Of a stretch of DNA of 64,000 bases, positions 23,101 through 35,100 are shown piece after piece (positions within the stretch are counted from its first letter, which is position 1; each line of letters opens with the position of its first letter). The position numbers were made by a program, and so were the translations under genes. The DNA comes from Malaya genurostris (taxonomy: Eukaryota > Arthropoda > Insecta > Diptera > Culicidae). A model generated the notes under the pieces. It was given only the letters and a program-made list of their open reading frames with translations. It ran no database searches and was not told the DNA's origin. The stretch is from contig NC_080572.1 in NCBI RefSeq assembly GCF_030247185.1, positions 8,015,007 to 8,079,006 of the forward strand, in the 5' to 3' direction.

Positions 23101-26100
23101 TTAGAATTTTCCCTACACAAAAATCTCAGAATTGCGGAAGCAAATGATGTCTTCATGGTATCAACCAAATTATATATATAATATGGCTGAAAAGTCACCA
23201 CTCGTGGCTGAACACCCAATTTAAATCTTAATAATTTAATTTTAACTCATATTCCAATAAATAGTTATTTTAAAAAAAAAAACACCGACCTTTTAGTGCC
23301 AAAACGCAAAATCGAGAAACAAGACTGTGTTGTATACTGTGAAGAAATTTATTCAAGAACCTTTGATGTGAATATATAAGCAACGGAGTTTCATTTCGTA
23401 TCCGATCGTAAAAAGCGTCGCTCAGATAACGCACTGTTTTCGCAACAAGTGCTGATATAAGTCTGTTCTCATTAGTAGTTAAAATATCAAAATTTTCTAA
23501 AACATCAGAAAGAGAAATAGTTGCCTTTAAACAGCTTGCTGGTCTTTGGTTTTAAGGCAGAAACAATGTCGACAATCATTTCAAGGTAAAAAATTTGTCG
23601 ATTTTTTTTTTCTAAATGCTCATAGTTTGGCAAGTTATTTGTAGTTGTGGTTCGAAGGGAAAAATCAAAATCAAAAAATGGTGTACCTTCTATTAACCAA
23701 TAAGCTTACGACAAAGAGCATCTGTAAAAACTGCTACTAGCATCCATCCAAAATCACACGAGTTTTGTACTGATTTCGTTCGATTTGGCGTCTTGCCATT
23801 AGGGTAAAGTAGCTTTGGAATGGTAAACTGAAAACAACATCAACATTGTAATATTGGGAGTACCAATTCATATTGTGATAAGGTTACGTTTCTCATTGCT
23901 AACTTTAGAATTGTCATTCTTTCGGTTGGGTTATGTCATGCTGCTTTTCTTTTTTCTAGGAAATTTCGTTCAATGGTTCCTCCGCTGTCGATCTGATTCG
24001 TCACAATGCCAACATCCTTGAATTGAAGGATTAATCTCTGCTCATTGATTGGGACAAGGCACCTAAAGACTGTTACGGTTGGAAATTTGTAAAAAAAAGA
24101 ATGTGGTAAATCGGTCAAAAATAATGCCTTTGTATTAAATTCCTCTAGGGGAATTTAACCAGACTTCGCAGTCGATTCATTGCGTACTGAACAATTGCAA
24201 GGATGGTGCTACGATCCTAGTGACACTAAGAATCCGTCTAGGTCAGGGGTCGACCGACAAATCGGTTGAACTTTTTATTACATTGTTCAGTTTATCCTTC
24301 TAGCAAGTTAATTGCATCTAGCTATCTTTCACGCCTTCTTGACATGTTCTCGCTTGACAATGGCTCAATATCTTTTTATAAGGCAAAGCTCTGGCCTATT
24401 GGAATGTTTTATTTCTTCGAGCTTCTCCTGGAATGGCAAGATACAAAATCCCACTAATACGACCATTTCCGATTGCTTTATTCGTCATGTTTTGCTTAAG
24501 AAATATTTATTCTACGTTAATAGCCAACGTTTCGAAGGTTTATTTTTGTACATGTAAGTGATAAGTGTTGCTAAAATCGATAGCTTTGTATATGCATTTC
24601 GAACTCATAATAGAAAATTTTATCACGCCTATTCAAAAAAGTAACTGTATAAATAAAACCGCACTCATCTACAAAGTGCTTACTCGTGTAATAATCAGAA
24701 TAAACGTCATTGGGTTTCTATACAATCATCATTCTCATATTAAAGAAAACGAACGTGCACTTATAGCGTATCCTGTCTCTTAATTAACGACTACTTTCAA
24801 AGTGCTACACTTACCATAGATCTCACATGCACGGCTGGTTACGCAAACGACGAGAGTGAAAACTTTGCTCTATCTTTTCGGCAAAGTTTCTTTATCAGTT
24901 GTGTCTTATTTTCAACAGAGTAGCTATTTTGGATGGATAGAAAGAAATAATATTTTTCACTTCTGAAGTTGTTTTTACGTGTCCAGAAGTCCCAGTAAAA
25001 TAGTTTTCTCTCAACTTCTAAGTTATAAAAATATCAGTACAACAGAAATCGTCACCAATCTCTACTCCTACGAGTTTCCTTTAAAAACAATTTCCGACAT
25101 CTCTTCGATTGCTTGTTCGCGTGCTTTGCCGGTGAGTTCTCACTCCACACATTCGACTGACACCGAACGAAATCCGCAGAATGAAAATTAGAAGGAAAGT
25201 TTGACAAACAAACATTAAAAATTAAATAAATACGAAAACTTGCACCTTTTTCGTTTCTGGCTCTTGTCGATATCAGTGGAGATCATACGTACTAGTCGTA
25301 ACAGAACCAAAAACTACTCACTTGTCCGTTTGCCGGATGGGGTTGCAAACGACCCCCCTATTCCATGCCAACTTTCAGCCACATGGCTAGAAAATAGTTG
25401 CGATGTTTTCGGAACAGAGCCAAAACTTTCGAGCAACTTACCTCGTCCTGCCAGCTTCAAATGTGAGTTTTGTTTTCGTTTGCTTATCATTCGCTTACTA
25501 TTCGGTTGGGCGAAAGTATAACATTTACAATTTCTTTAACAGGCTAAAGTAAAGAAAGACATTTGTCGACACTTTCCAGGTTTCGAGCGAAACTTTATAA
25601 GTATGTGATCAGTGATGCGCAACTCTTTCCAAAGTTTCTTTTAACAAGAATTTAAATCGAACTAAGAAAGTAGGAGAAAACATGTCAAGCGTAAGACAAC
25701 ATGCATAGCTTCGAAAATGGTTGAATAATTAACAAAAAAATAACACCTATGCATAATACTTAGTGTGAACGGTAGTAGGAGATCAAAACATGCGACAAAA
25801 AACTTACTACTTTCTACAAGACATTTCCATGGAAGTGTTTCGTAATTTTGATTTTTGGTAACCTTCGATAGAAGTTTCAGGATAGCCTTGTGCGCTGTTT
25901 CGAAGTGTTGTTCCGCGGACAAAAGGGAATCCGAAGCGATCGGCCTGTGAGCTGCCAGCAACGAACGAGTGCACTTACGGATCATCCGGAGTCAGCTCAG
26001 CCGGTTCCAGCGTAAACTGGGGATCAAAGTGACAGGTAATGTCCTGATCGCACCCATCGAACGATGGAATGTAGGGCGGTGTGACCTCTTTTTGAGCAAG

Positions 26101-29100
26101 CTACCGAAGGTTCGAATGGCCGACAGACAAGTGTTAATTATATTATGTGTCAATGTGTGATTGATTACATTACGCGGTGATGAAAAAAACAAACAATGAA
26201 AAAAAGATAGATGAAGCATCCGGTATGGAAAGAAGAGAAACACAGAGAGAGAGAGGTATTAATAACTCCACATATTTACAGGCTTTAATTGGTGATCAAC
26301 TCTCGCTGCGGACAATTTTTGTTGTCTGTCGAGCATGAATAAGCTGAGACCATTTATTAAAAAATAACCACTGCAGCTACCTGATTATTGTTTGAATTAT
26401 TGATATAATTATTTGCTGGTGATAAACGCTATGAATGTCGGTGAACGAAACCAAATTATGGTCTATAAGGATGCGTGAAGAGAGGAGGGGCGATTTATGA
26501 GATGGATGATGGAGATAAAATCATGAATTTGTTGCCATAAAAAAGTAAGTAAAATGAAAATTGACATTAAAACTGAAACATGTGTAGATGGGTAATGTTT
26601 TGAAGAGAGCGACAGGATTGATCTCGACATGAATATTATTCATATTTGATACGGATCGGTGGTTCGTTTACCCAATCATATAGTGAAAAGATAGTAAATT
26701 ACATGAAATAGAATGTAGTGATACGAAATGAATATGTAAACAAACCACGGATAGTTATCAAACGATTCATTTTGTAGGGTTATGTGAAGTTCATGTAAAC
26801 CTTGATACTCGTTCACACTCTCACATGCATACTCAAACGCACACTCTAAATATCAGGAATCAACAAATTGGTATACGTTTCATAAGAAAACATATTTCTT
26901 CTAATTGAAGATAGAATCTTATATCTTATGCGTTTCAGTATCTTGAAAATTAAAATCACTAAGATTAGGGTCAGAGTCATTTTGCCGAAAGTAGATTCGT
27001 CACAAAGGTTATTTGGTCGAATACCATTTCATTGAAATGGTAATTTCGCTGAATCGTATCGCCGTTGTCTTAACATCGTATTGGATATGATTTAAAATAA
27101 TGAAAAATGATAGATGATAGTGTTCACGCCAATTTTGCTTAACTAAAATCGCTAATCTGATATATTTTCTATTTAGAATAAAAGCGCTCAATTTAAGTTC
27201 ATGTGGATCTAAGTTTTGCTATTCCTGAGAAAATCTTGTGCTTAACCATTTATTAATCAAAGATGAAAAATTGATAAAAATTGTATCACTTGAAATGTAA
27301 ATCATACTGAAATGTATAAAAAGAGAGATCAATAAATAAATAATTTCACACACCATTCAAATCATAAATAAAAAATGATTTTTTCTTACTCAGATAATTT
27401 AATCTGATAATTTCGAAAGAAAAGCAATAAGAATCAATTCTTAGTGGAAAATAGTCCAGGAAAAGGCAGTATACTGGATTTTTATGTTTAACAATCTTTA
27501 GCGCATTTTCATCGAATACTTCAGTTGAATATATTGTTTGAAAAATTAATAATTGATTGGTTACATACGGGTAATCTCTAATGCTAATATTTTAAAAATT
27601 TTCATGAAGCTCATTTTAGTGTTAGATATTCAAATTTTATTCGATATACTGATAATGTTAGATTACAACAGAATATTATTCTCAACATTTGCTACTTAGC
27701 CATTGTAGACTAGCTGGCGCAGCTTCTTGCGAACGTTCCTCATTAAATTACGTACAGACTTCTTGGCGACACTTTTTTCCAATCTTTTTCGAACTGTTGA
27801 ATGGTTTCGGCTGCCGAGACATGATTTCTAAGATCTGCCTTCGTTAATGCCCAAAATTTCTCAATTGATCGAAGTTGTGGGTAATTTGGCGGATTCATGT
27901 CTTTTGGGACGAAAGTGACATTTTTGGTAGTATACCATTCTACCGTTGATTTCGAGTAGCGGCAAGAAGCAAGATCTTGCCAGAAGAAAACAGGATCCTT
28001 GTGGCTTCGAATCATGGGTAGAAGTCGTTTTTGTGAACATTCCTTGATGTATATTTCGCTGTTCATTGAAGCAGTGGTGATGAAGGGTTTCGAAATCTGC
28101 GGTAAGATTAAGCTACAAATTGCTTGCCAGAGCATAGCTCTCTTACTAAATTTTTCGACTTCAATCGAAGTCTCGGACTGGTTTAACACTTGCCCTTCTC
28201 GCACCGTATAATATTGTGGTCCCGGCAAGGATTTGTAATCGAGTTTCACGTAGGTTTCGTCGTCCATGATTATGCAGTTCAAATTTCCAGCAAGAATCGT
28301 ATTGTACAGCTTTCGAACCCTCGGCCTGATCGATGCTTCTTGTTCCGGACTACGTTTTGGTTGTTTCTGCTTCTTATAGGTTCGAAGATTCAAACGTTCT
28401 TTAGCACGAAGAACATTTGACTTCGAAGTGACCACGTTTTTGGCCACATCCCGAACTGAAACCTCCTTGTTTTGATCGAACGCCGTTTATCCAACTGAGG
28501 GTTAGCAGGACCTTTTTTTCGACCCGTTTTCGGGTTATCCTCAAAGGTGTTATCCTCACCGAACTTCCTGATTGCATTTTGCACGGCTTTTTCACTTACT
28601 CCTTCCAGTTTTGCTATCTTTCTCAGTGACAGTCCGCGTTCTGTGCACCATTTGTACACAATTTTTCAACGTTGTTCTGCTGAAAGTCCATGCATTTCGA
28701 AACAAACTAATGAAAACGAATAAACAACTGCACAAGTGATTAGAGAAGAGTGTAAACAACAGGACGCAGCCATAAAAATTGACAGATTCTGAACCATTGC
28801 GAAATAGCAGCGGTTTTTGGTTGTGTCCATACTTTCTGGGACAGTCTTTACGTTTTTTTATTATTGCATTTTTAAGTTTGAAATTTTTTATAGGACACCC
28901 TGCAGTTCTTTTTATAGCTTTTGAGCTCACATTTCGTTCTTCGGGTACATTTCAGTATCTGGTTCTGCTATTTGTTGGAACAAATGAAACAGTGTTCTTG
29001 TTGAAAATTATATTTTATGCCAATATCGTCATGTGACAGCTCGGGGTTTGTTCTATTTTCGAATAATAGTTTCCCATTCGTTGCAATGTTTCAGGAATTC

Positions 29101-32100
29101 GCAATTTTGGCACTTGATCAAATCAATGTGGATGTCCAGAATCAGTTCCCTTTAATCAATTTCCATGTTCCGCAGCTTTTTAAATATTGATTTACCACCG
29201 AAAGAGAACAACATCTTGAACTATTCGTTCTCTAAATACCATCAGCTAACCACTAGGAATGGAATGAGAAAAAAATAGTATGTCCAAATATGTAATACAA
29301 AAAATGAAGCTTTACTACACACAGTGCAGTAAAATTTCATTCAATTCAATTGAAACTGAATGTGAAACACATTGACGATCTCTCCACTGCAGTAAACTTC
29401 AATCTCTGACACACACAATGTTTGCTGACGGCCCGAACGAGCAGCATTCAGTTCATCACTCGTTTCTCTTCAATCGAGGCTCAGTTTAACCACCGTCAGT
29501 TGATCTCTTGAAGTAACAAAATATTTCTTTCAATAGAGTGAGAGCGGCCTTCAAATGAGGTTCATGTAAACATTCGAATTGGTTCAAGATAATAGATGAA
29601 AGACTAATCAGATAGCTGAAATATCAATCACAGAATACACATAAATTAATTGTTTCCTCCTTCAGTTTTCATTTTTAATACTTTACTCCATTTATAATTC
29701 TATTCGTTCGAATCTGTTTACTACCAAGAGCGAAGACAACGAAGGAGCTATACTACTTGGCACTTGAAACTGAGCAAGCAAAACTTCAAATGACTAGGTA
29801 CGACTATTCAACTGACGATGAATTCTGGGAGCTTCACTTGAATATGGCAGCAAAAGTCAAATGAATAAGTAGGGATACGCTGACGGTCAGCGGCCATAAA
29901 TTTCATTTTCATCTTATATTATTCGATTGAAAATGAAATTTTACCGCACTGACTACACATAGCTAGTCCCTACTAGCTGCAACAGTACTGTAGAAAACAA
30001 CTGTCAAAACTATGCAAATTGAGTAGTAATCTTTGGGCATAACTGACTGACCCATTACAGTACACCGAAATATTCGATAAATTCAACGACGTGAGTTAAA
30101 ACAGACACTGTCTGAACCTTAATTGTCAAACACAAGGTCACAGGAGAGGGGCGCACTCGCTTAATTCATGTAATTGATTGGCAGATTTTTCACACAAGCT
30201 TTCATTTTATTAAAAGCTGTGGTCTGCATTGTTTGTAAATGGGAGTGTGTATGGTACGGCATGGACAGCAATTTTGAATGGGAAGAGTCGGAAAGAAGCC
30301 ATCGGCTCCCATTAATCACTCTTTTATTGTGGAAAATTCGATGACATAATTGAGTTTTTTCTTCCGTATGACCGCGTTTGGTTGTACGCTGTAAATTTTT
30401 GCGCCTGGTTTTATCTGGAATAATTGATGCAATATTGGAAAATTTAAGATGAAAAATTATTAACATGATGAAAAATTATTAACAGATTTGAAGTGTTGGA
30501 ATCAGACTCAAGCATCTCTAACTGATTCCATAATTAAAATGTAAACTACATACACGATCCTGTTTAGCATGAAAGAATAACCAACACAACTGCTGAAGAA
30601 AATTTCTGACCAAATGATTTCCATCTGTCCGTTTTAAAATTAAAGCACTCTTGAATTATGCATGGGGGAAAACCACCAGCATAAAAACAGTAATGTAATC
30701 AATTAATTTAATTGATTAATCGATGATAATTTGGGTAAACCGAGATAGCATCCTCCGAACCAGAACACGGCATCCTCGCTCATAGCAAAATTTGATAACA
30801 TGGTCTCCTTGTCGACATATTCATAATCACACGCCATCTGCCGAGCCTTCCCCGGAATCATCACCAGAGTGACAGGGCACGGATTAGGATTTCATAGGTT
30901 AACCGAAGACACTGGCGTGACGGCTCGACCTGCTATGTCTTCGCAACGCACCGCAAACTGTGATGGAAGTGATTATGTTCATCATCCGTTATCAGGCTCA
31001 TTATCTTAATTTTCTCCGTTTGAATTACCTGATGTTGGGCGCGTTATGTGGCAGGAATGGATGGGGTAAATTTCCGTCTTGCTGTAATGAATCGGATGTT
31101 ATGTTTCCTCTTGGAAGCGATGATGATACGAGGAAAACAATTTGGTTTTTTATTCCAGATTTTTTTTTCTATCCAGTGAAAAATGATACATTTGACTCGT
31201 TAAGCTTCGAAGTGCAAGAGCAAATTAATTTTCAATTAGGAACAGAAAAATTACGATTTATCTGCATGGCTTAAAGTTCCAATAATTTTTAAAATATTGG
31301 GATAATTTTTGCATCGCTGCCAGTTTTCATAGTTTCCTCTTGAATCGCTCTTTCGAGCAGGTTCACTGCATAGGGCGCTGGTCTTACAAGCCTGTTGTCG
31401 TATTTTCAGCCATGTAATGGTTTTGCACGCTATGAATCCGTTGTGAAGTTGGTTGAAACAGAAGGGTCAAATTCCACCAAAGGCTTTGCTTTTTGTGGCT
31501 AGTTACATGCGTCACCTTTTAAACCATTGCCAAAATAGATTTCGATTTGTCTCGTTACATATTTAAAAAATAAATGGCTGTTTAATTCCATTTATATCAA
31601 CGTCTAGTTCCAGCATATACGAGTGTTATTAAAATCGGGACAAGTGCCGTACAATCTACAATTTTCCACAAATTCAAATTTAAAAAATACAAACGTAACA
31701 ATGCCTGCACTATTGCATGGGCTGCTTTTCTCACGCCAGAAGGTATGTGACCACTCAATGTACTATTTGATATTTTCTTTTCTTATTGCAATTCTCATTT
31801 AGCTCGCACCGTGTACAGAGGTGACATTGTGCGACAAAGTCGATTCGACTTTTTCGTACAAGCGCTTGAACAAAGTACCTTCCGATTCGAGTTGCATAGT
31901 TATGCGGCCAGGAAGTGGGGATTTGAGTCTGAAAGACAAATAACGTAACGGGTCAACACAAACAATTGAAGATGCCAAGTTGTAAAGATTGTTGAATGAA
32001 GACAATATCCGAACTAAAAAAAATGACGGAGAGGTTAAACGTCAGTCGCCAAGCCATTTCTACTCGCCTTGGAAAAAATTCAGAAGGGAGTAAAATGAGT

Positions 32101-35100
32101 TCCTCATGAGCTGAAAGATAGACAGCAGGAAAAATGGAAACGGTGAGCGGTATGGAACAAAACATTTTCTACACCAGACCGTGACGAAAGGTGAAAAATT
32201 GATTTATCTTGAGAATGCAAAGTGCAGAAAATCATGGAGCGACCCTGGCCAACCATCGAAATCAACTGCTAAACCTTATCGTTTTGGTAAGAAAACGATT
32301 CTGTACATATAGTGGGATCAAAAAGGTGTCTTGTGCTCCAAGCTTTTCAAACCATAAGAAACTGTAAACACTAATCGTTACCAACAGCAAATGATGAAAA
32401 TGAATTAAGTATTGTTCGAAACTCGATTTTGGTAGCATGCCGACGGTTAATTCGCTAAATGGGCCACCGCGTTGAATTAAGACTAGAAGTACTCTAAGAG
32501 TGATCTGCAGTCGAATACAAAGAAGCTTAAATATTTTCTGTGATTATCTGGCAAAATGGAAAATTGCACCAAACACATCAAAAACGCATTCAATTATCTT
32601 TCCTCATAAGCCAGACCTTCTTCTTTTCTTAAACCAAATAATAATCACATTATCAAACTGAATGGCTTGGAATTATCATGGTCTGATCAAGCAAAGTACT
32701 TAGGTTCAACGTATGACAAAATTGTATTAAATGTTTATATCCTCTTATAAACAGAAATTTTAAGCTCTGCCTAAAAAACAAATTGTTAATTTATAAACAA
32801 ATTTTCCGACCAGCCATGCTTTATGCAGTACCAATTTGGTGAAGTTGTTGTTCCACTAGGACGAAAACGCTTCGAAGGATTCAGAATAAAATTCTGAAAA
32901 TGGTTTTGAAGCGCCCTCCTTGGTTTAGTACAAATGAGTTACACAGACTCACAAATATAGAACCATTAGATGTAATGTCACATAATATTATAAGCAAATT
33001 CCGACAAAAATCGATGCAATCTTCAATTGAATCGATTCGATCTCTCTATTAGTTAGTAAATTAGTATATAAGTTCCTTTTCCCCATTACACAATACAAGT
33101 AGGTTTACAATTTTCCCTACACAAAAATCACAGAGTTGCTGGAAGCAAATGATGTCTCCATGGTAATAACCAAATCATGTGTATAATAGGGTTGAAAAGT
33201 TACCCCTTGTGACTGAACACTAACTCATATTTCAAAAAATGTTTATTTTAAAAAAATACTAAAAGTACCACTACCATTTTACTGGGTTTTATTTTGTAAT
33301 GAACAAAAAAATGTCGGTTCGATTAGTGCTTATTGAAAAAGTTATCAACATTTATTGAGAATTCCGTGTTATGATCAAACATTTTATTACATTAGATTAT
33401 CAAAAAAAGTTTATTTTGGAAAATGTTTGAAATAATGGATTCTTCGAATCCTTCGTTTAATGAAAAATATATTATAATATAGCAGAAAAACAATGATCCA
33501 TGAAAAATTTAGAAGTTGATCATTTGCAGTGGCTGACACTTCCGACGACTAGTCAACAACGAAACTCATGATCTACACGGAAAGACCGAAATCAGCATTT
33601 TGGCGAAAAAATTAGTTGATTTTTGATTTTAGTTAGTTATTTTTAGAGACAACTAAAAAAATCTTACTTTTGCTAGTTTAGATTTTCTAATTCTAGTTCC
33701 CTTAATAATTTTGTTGAAATGGCTATTTTTTTAGTTGAATTCACCAATTAAACGTGCTGTCATTTCTGAGCTAAGGCACACTTCATATCCATTCAACTAT
33801 TTTTTTAGTTGAATTAGAGAAATAAAACGTTGTTTTCAACCAACATAAATGGTTGAATTGGTTTCGGCAATTTGCAGCTATGTGGCGCTCTGTCACCGAA
33901 AAAATGTTAACACCATAATGACTACTAGCCACTAGATGGCACATTACTATCGAAAAAAATTTCAGTCGCGGTTATCTTTTCTATATTGGCAGGTATAAAT
34001 ACGATGTTTTATTGGAGAAAAAGACATAAGCGAAACATAAACTTCTTTTTGAAAATTTTACCTCTAAACAGCGATTTCTTCATTCGACTTCGCGAAATCG
34101 ACTCTCTCACTGAAAACTTTGAGGACTCGGAAAACAAAAACCGAATACAAGTAGTACACCAGACGGCGTAGCCCGGAATGTTAGAAGATACAAAAAACAC
34201 CATTTGACTTGTACAATTAGAGTGCAACATTCGAAACTCACTTCACTGTTCCGCGTAAAAACATTGTTACCCACAATCGCCTCAAATGCGTACAAATTCT
34301 GAATAAATACAATTTCCACTAACAGTTTACGTCATTTTTACATATCGGTTTAGAAATTTATATATGGATATATCGTAACACATGCGAAAAACATCAAAAC
34401 AATTTGCAAGCAGTTTCAACAAAACTGTCCCTTTTATCTTTTTAATGGATTGTTTTGCTTTGACACTACTCATGAGTTTTTGGCTAATAAACTTGTTAAT
34501 AAAACCAATTTCATTTTTGTTTTCTTTGTGTTGTTCTTCTGTGATGACGGTGATAGATAAATAGAAACAAATTTTCTGATTTTAATAACGAAATTAGTTG
34601 TCAATGAGAATTTCGTGTTGGATTGAAATATTGCTGGTTTGTGTCCAGAATATTCGTCAACTAAAAATAAGAGTTTTTTTCAGCAAAGTAAATTCTCAAT
34701 TTTAACTAATTTGATAGTTATTTTGGAAATTTTGTGGTTAAAATCAACTAATTCAAAAACAGTAATACGAATTAGGCGCAGAGATAATTTCGGTCGTTCC
34801 GTGTACGACTGTTTCAACCGGAGTCATCTATGACGAATCGTGGATAAACAATTACGTTGACATTTTCGGGTCCATTTATTTCATTTTTCAACAAAAGTCA
34901 CGCTCAATATAACTCCAACATATCCGATCAAGTCTTGTCAAGCAAAATCTGAATTTGTATTGGAGCTATATCACATTCAATCTGATACTCTGATGCAACA
35001 AACTTGCGACAAAAAATATCCCCTATTAATACCAGAATAATCGGCTTCACAGTTGTTATCTCACTCATCAATCATACATTCAAACTCATAAATAATCTGT

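Noticed and set aside
25608..25630. CAGTGATGCGCAACTC motif as the end of a hAT element
   Set aside because: No reverse-complement partner end within several kilobases; the nearest GCATCACTG is about 9 kb away in a different context.
31799..32005. - strand frame preceded by an acceptor-like TCTTTCAG, looking like a terminal exon (FKRLYEKVESTLS)
   Set aside because: The same DNA on + carries collinear mariner transposase fragments (SLKDK, then SRQAISTRL), so the - frame is a shadow.
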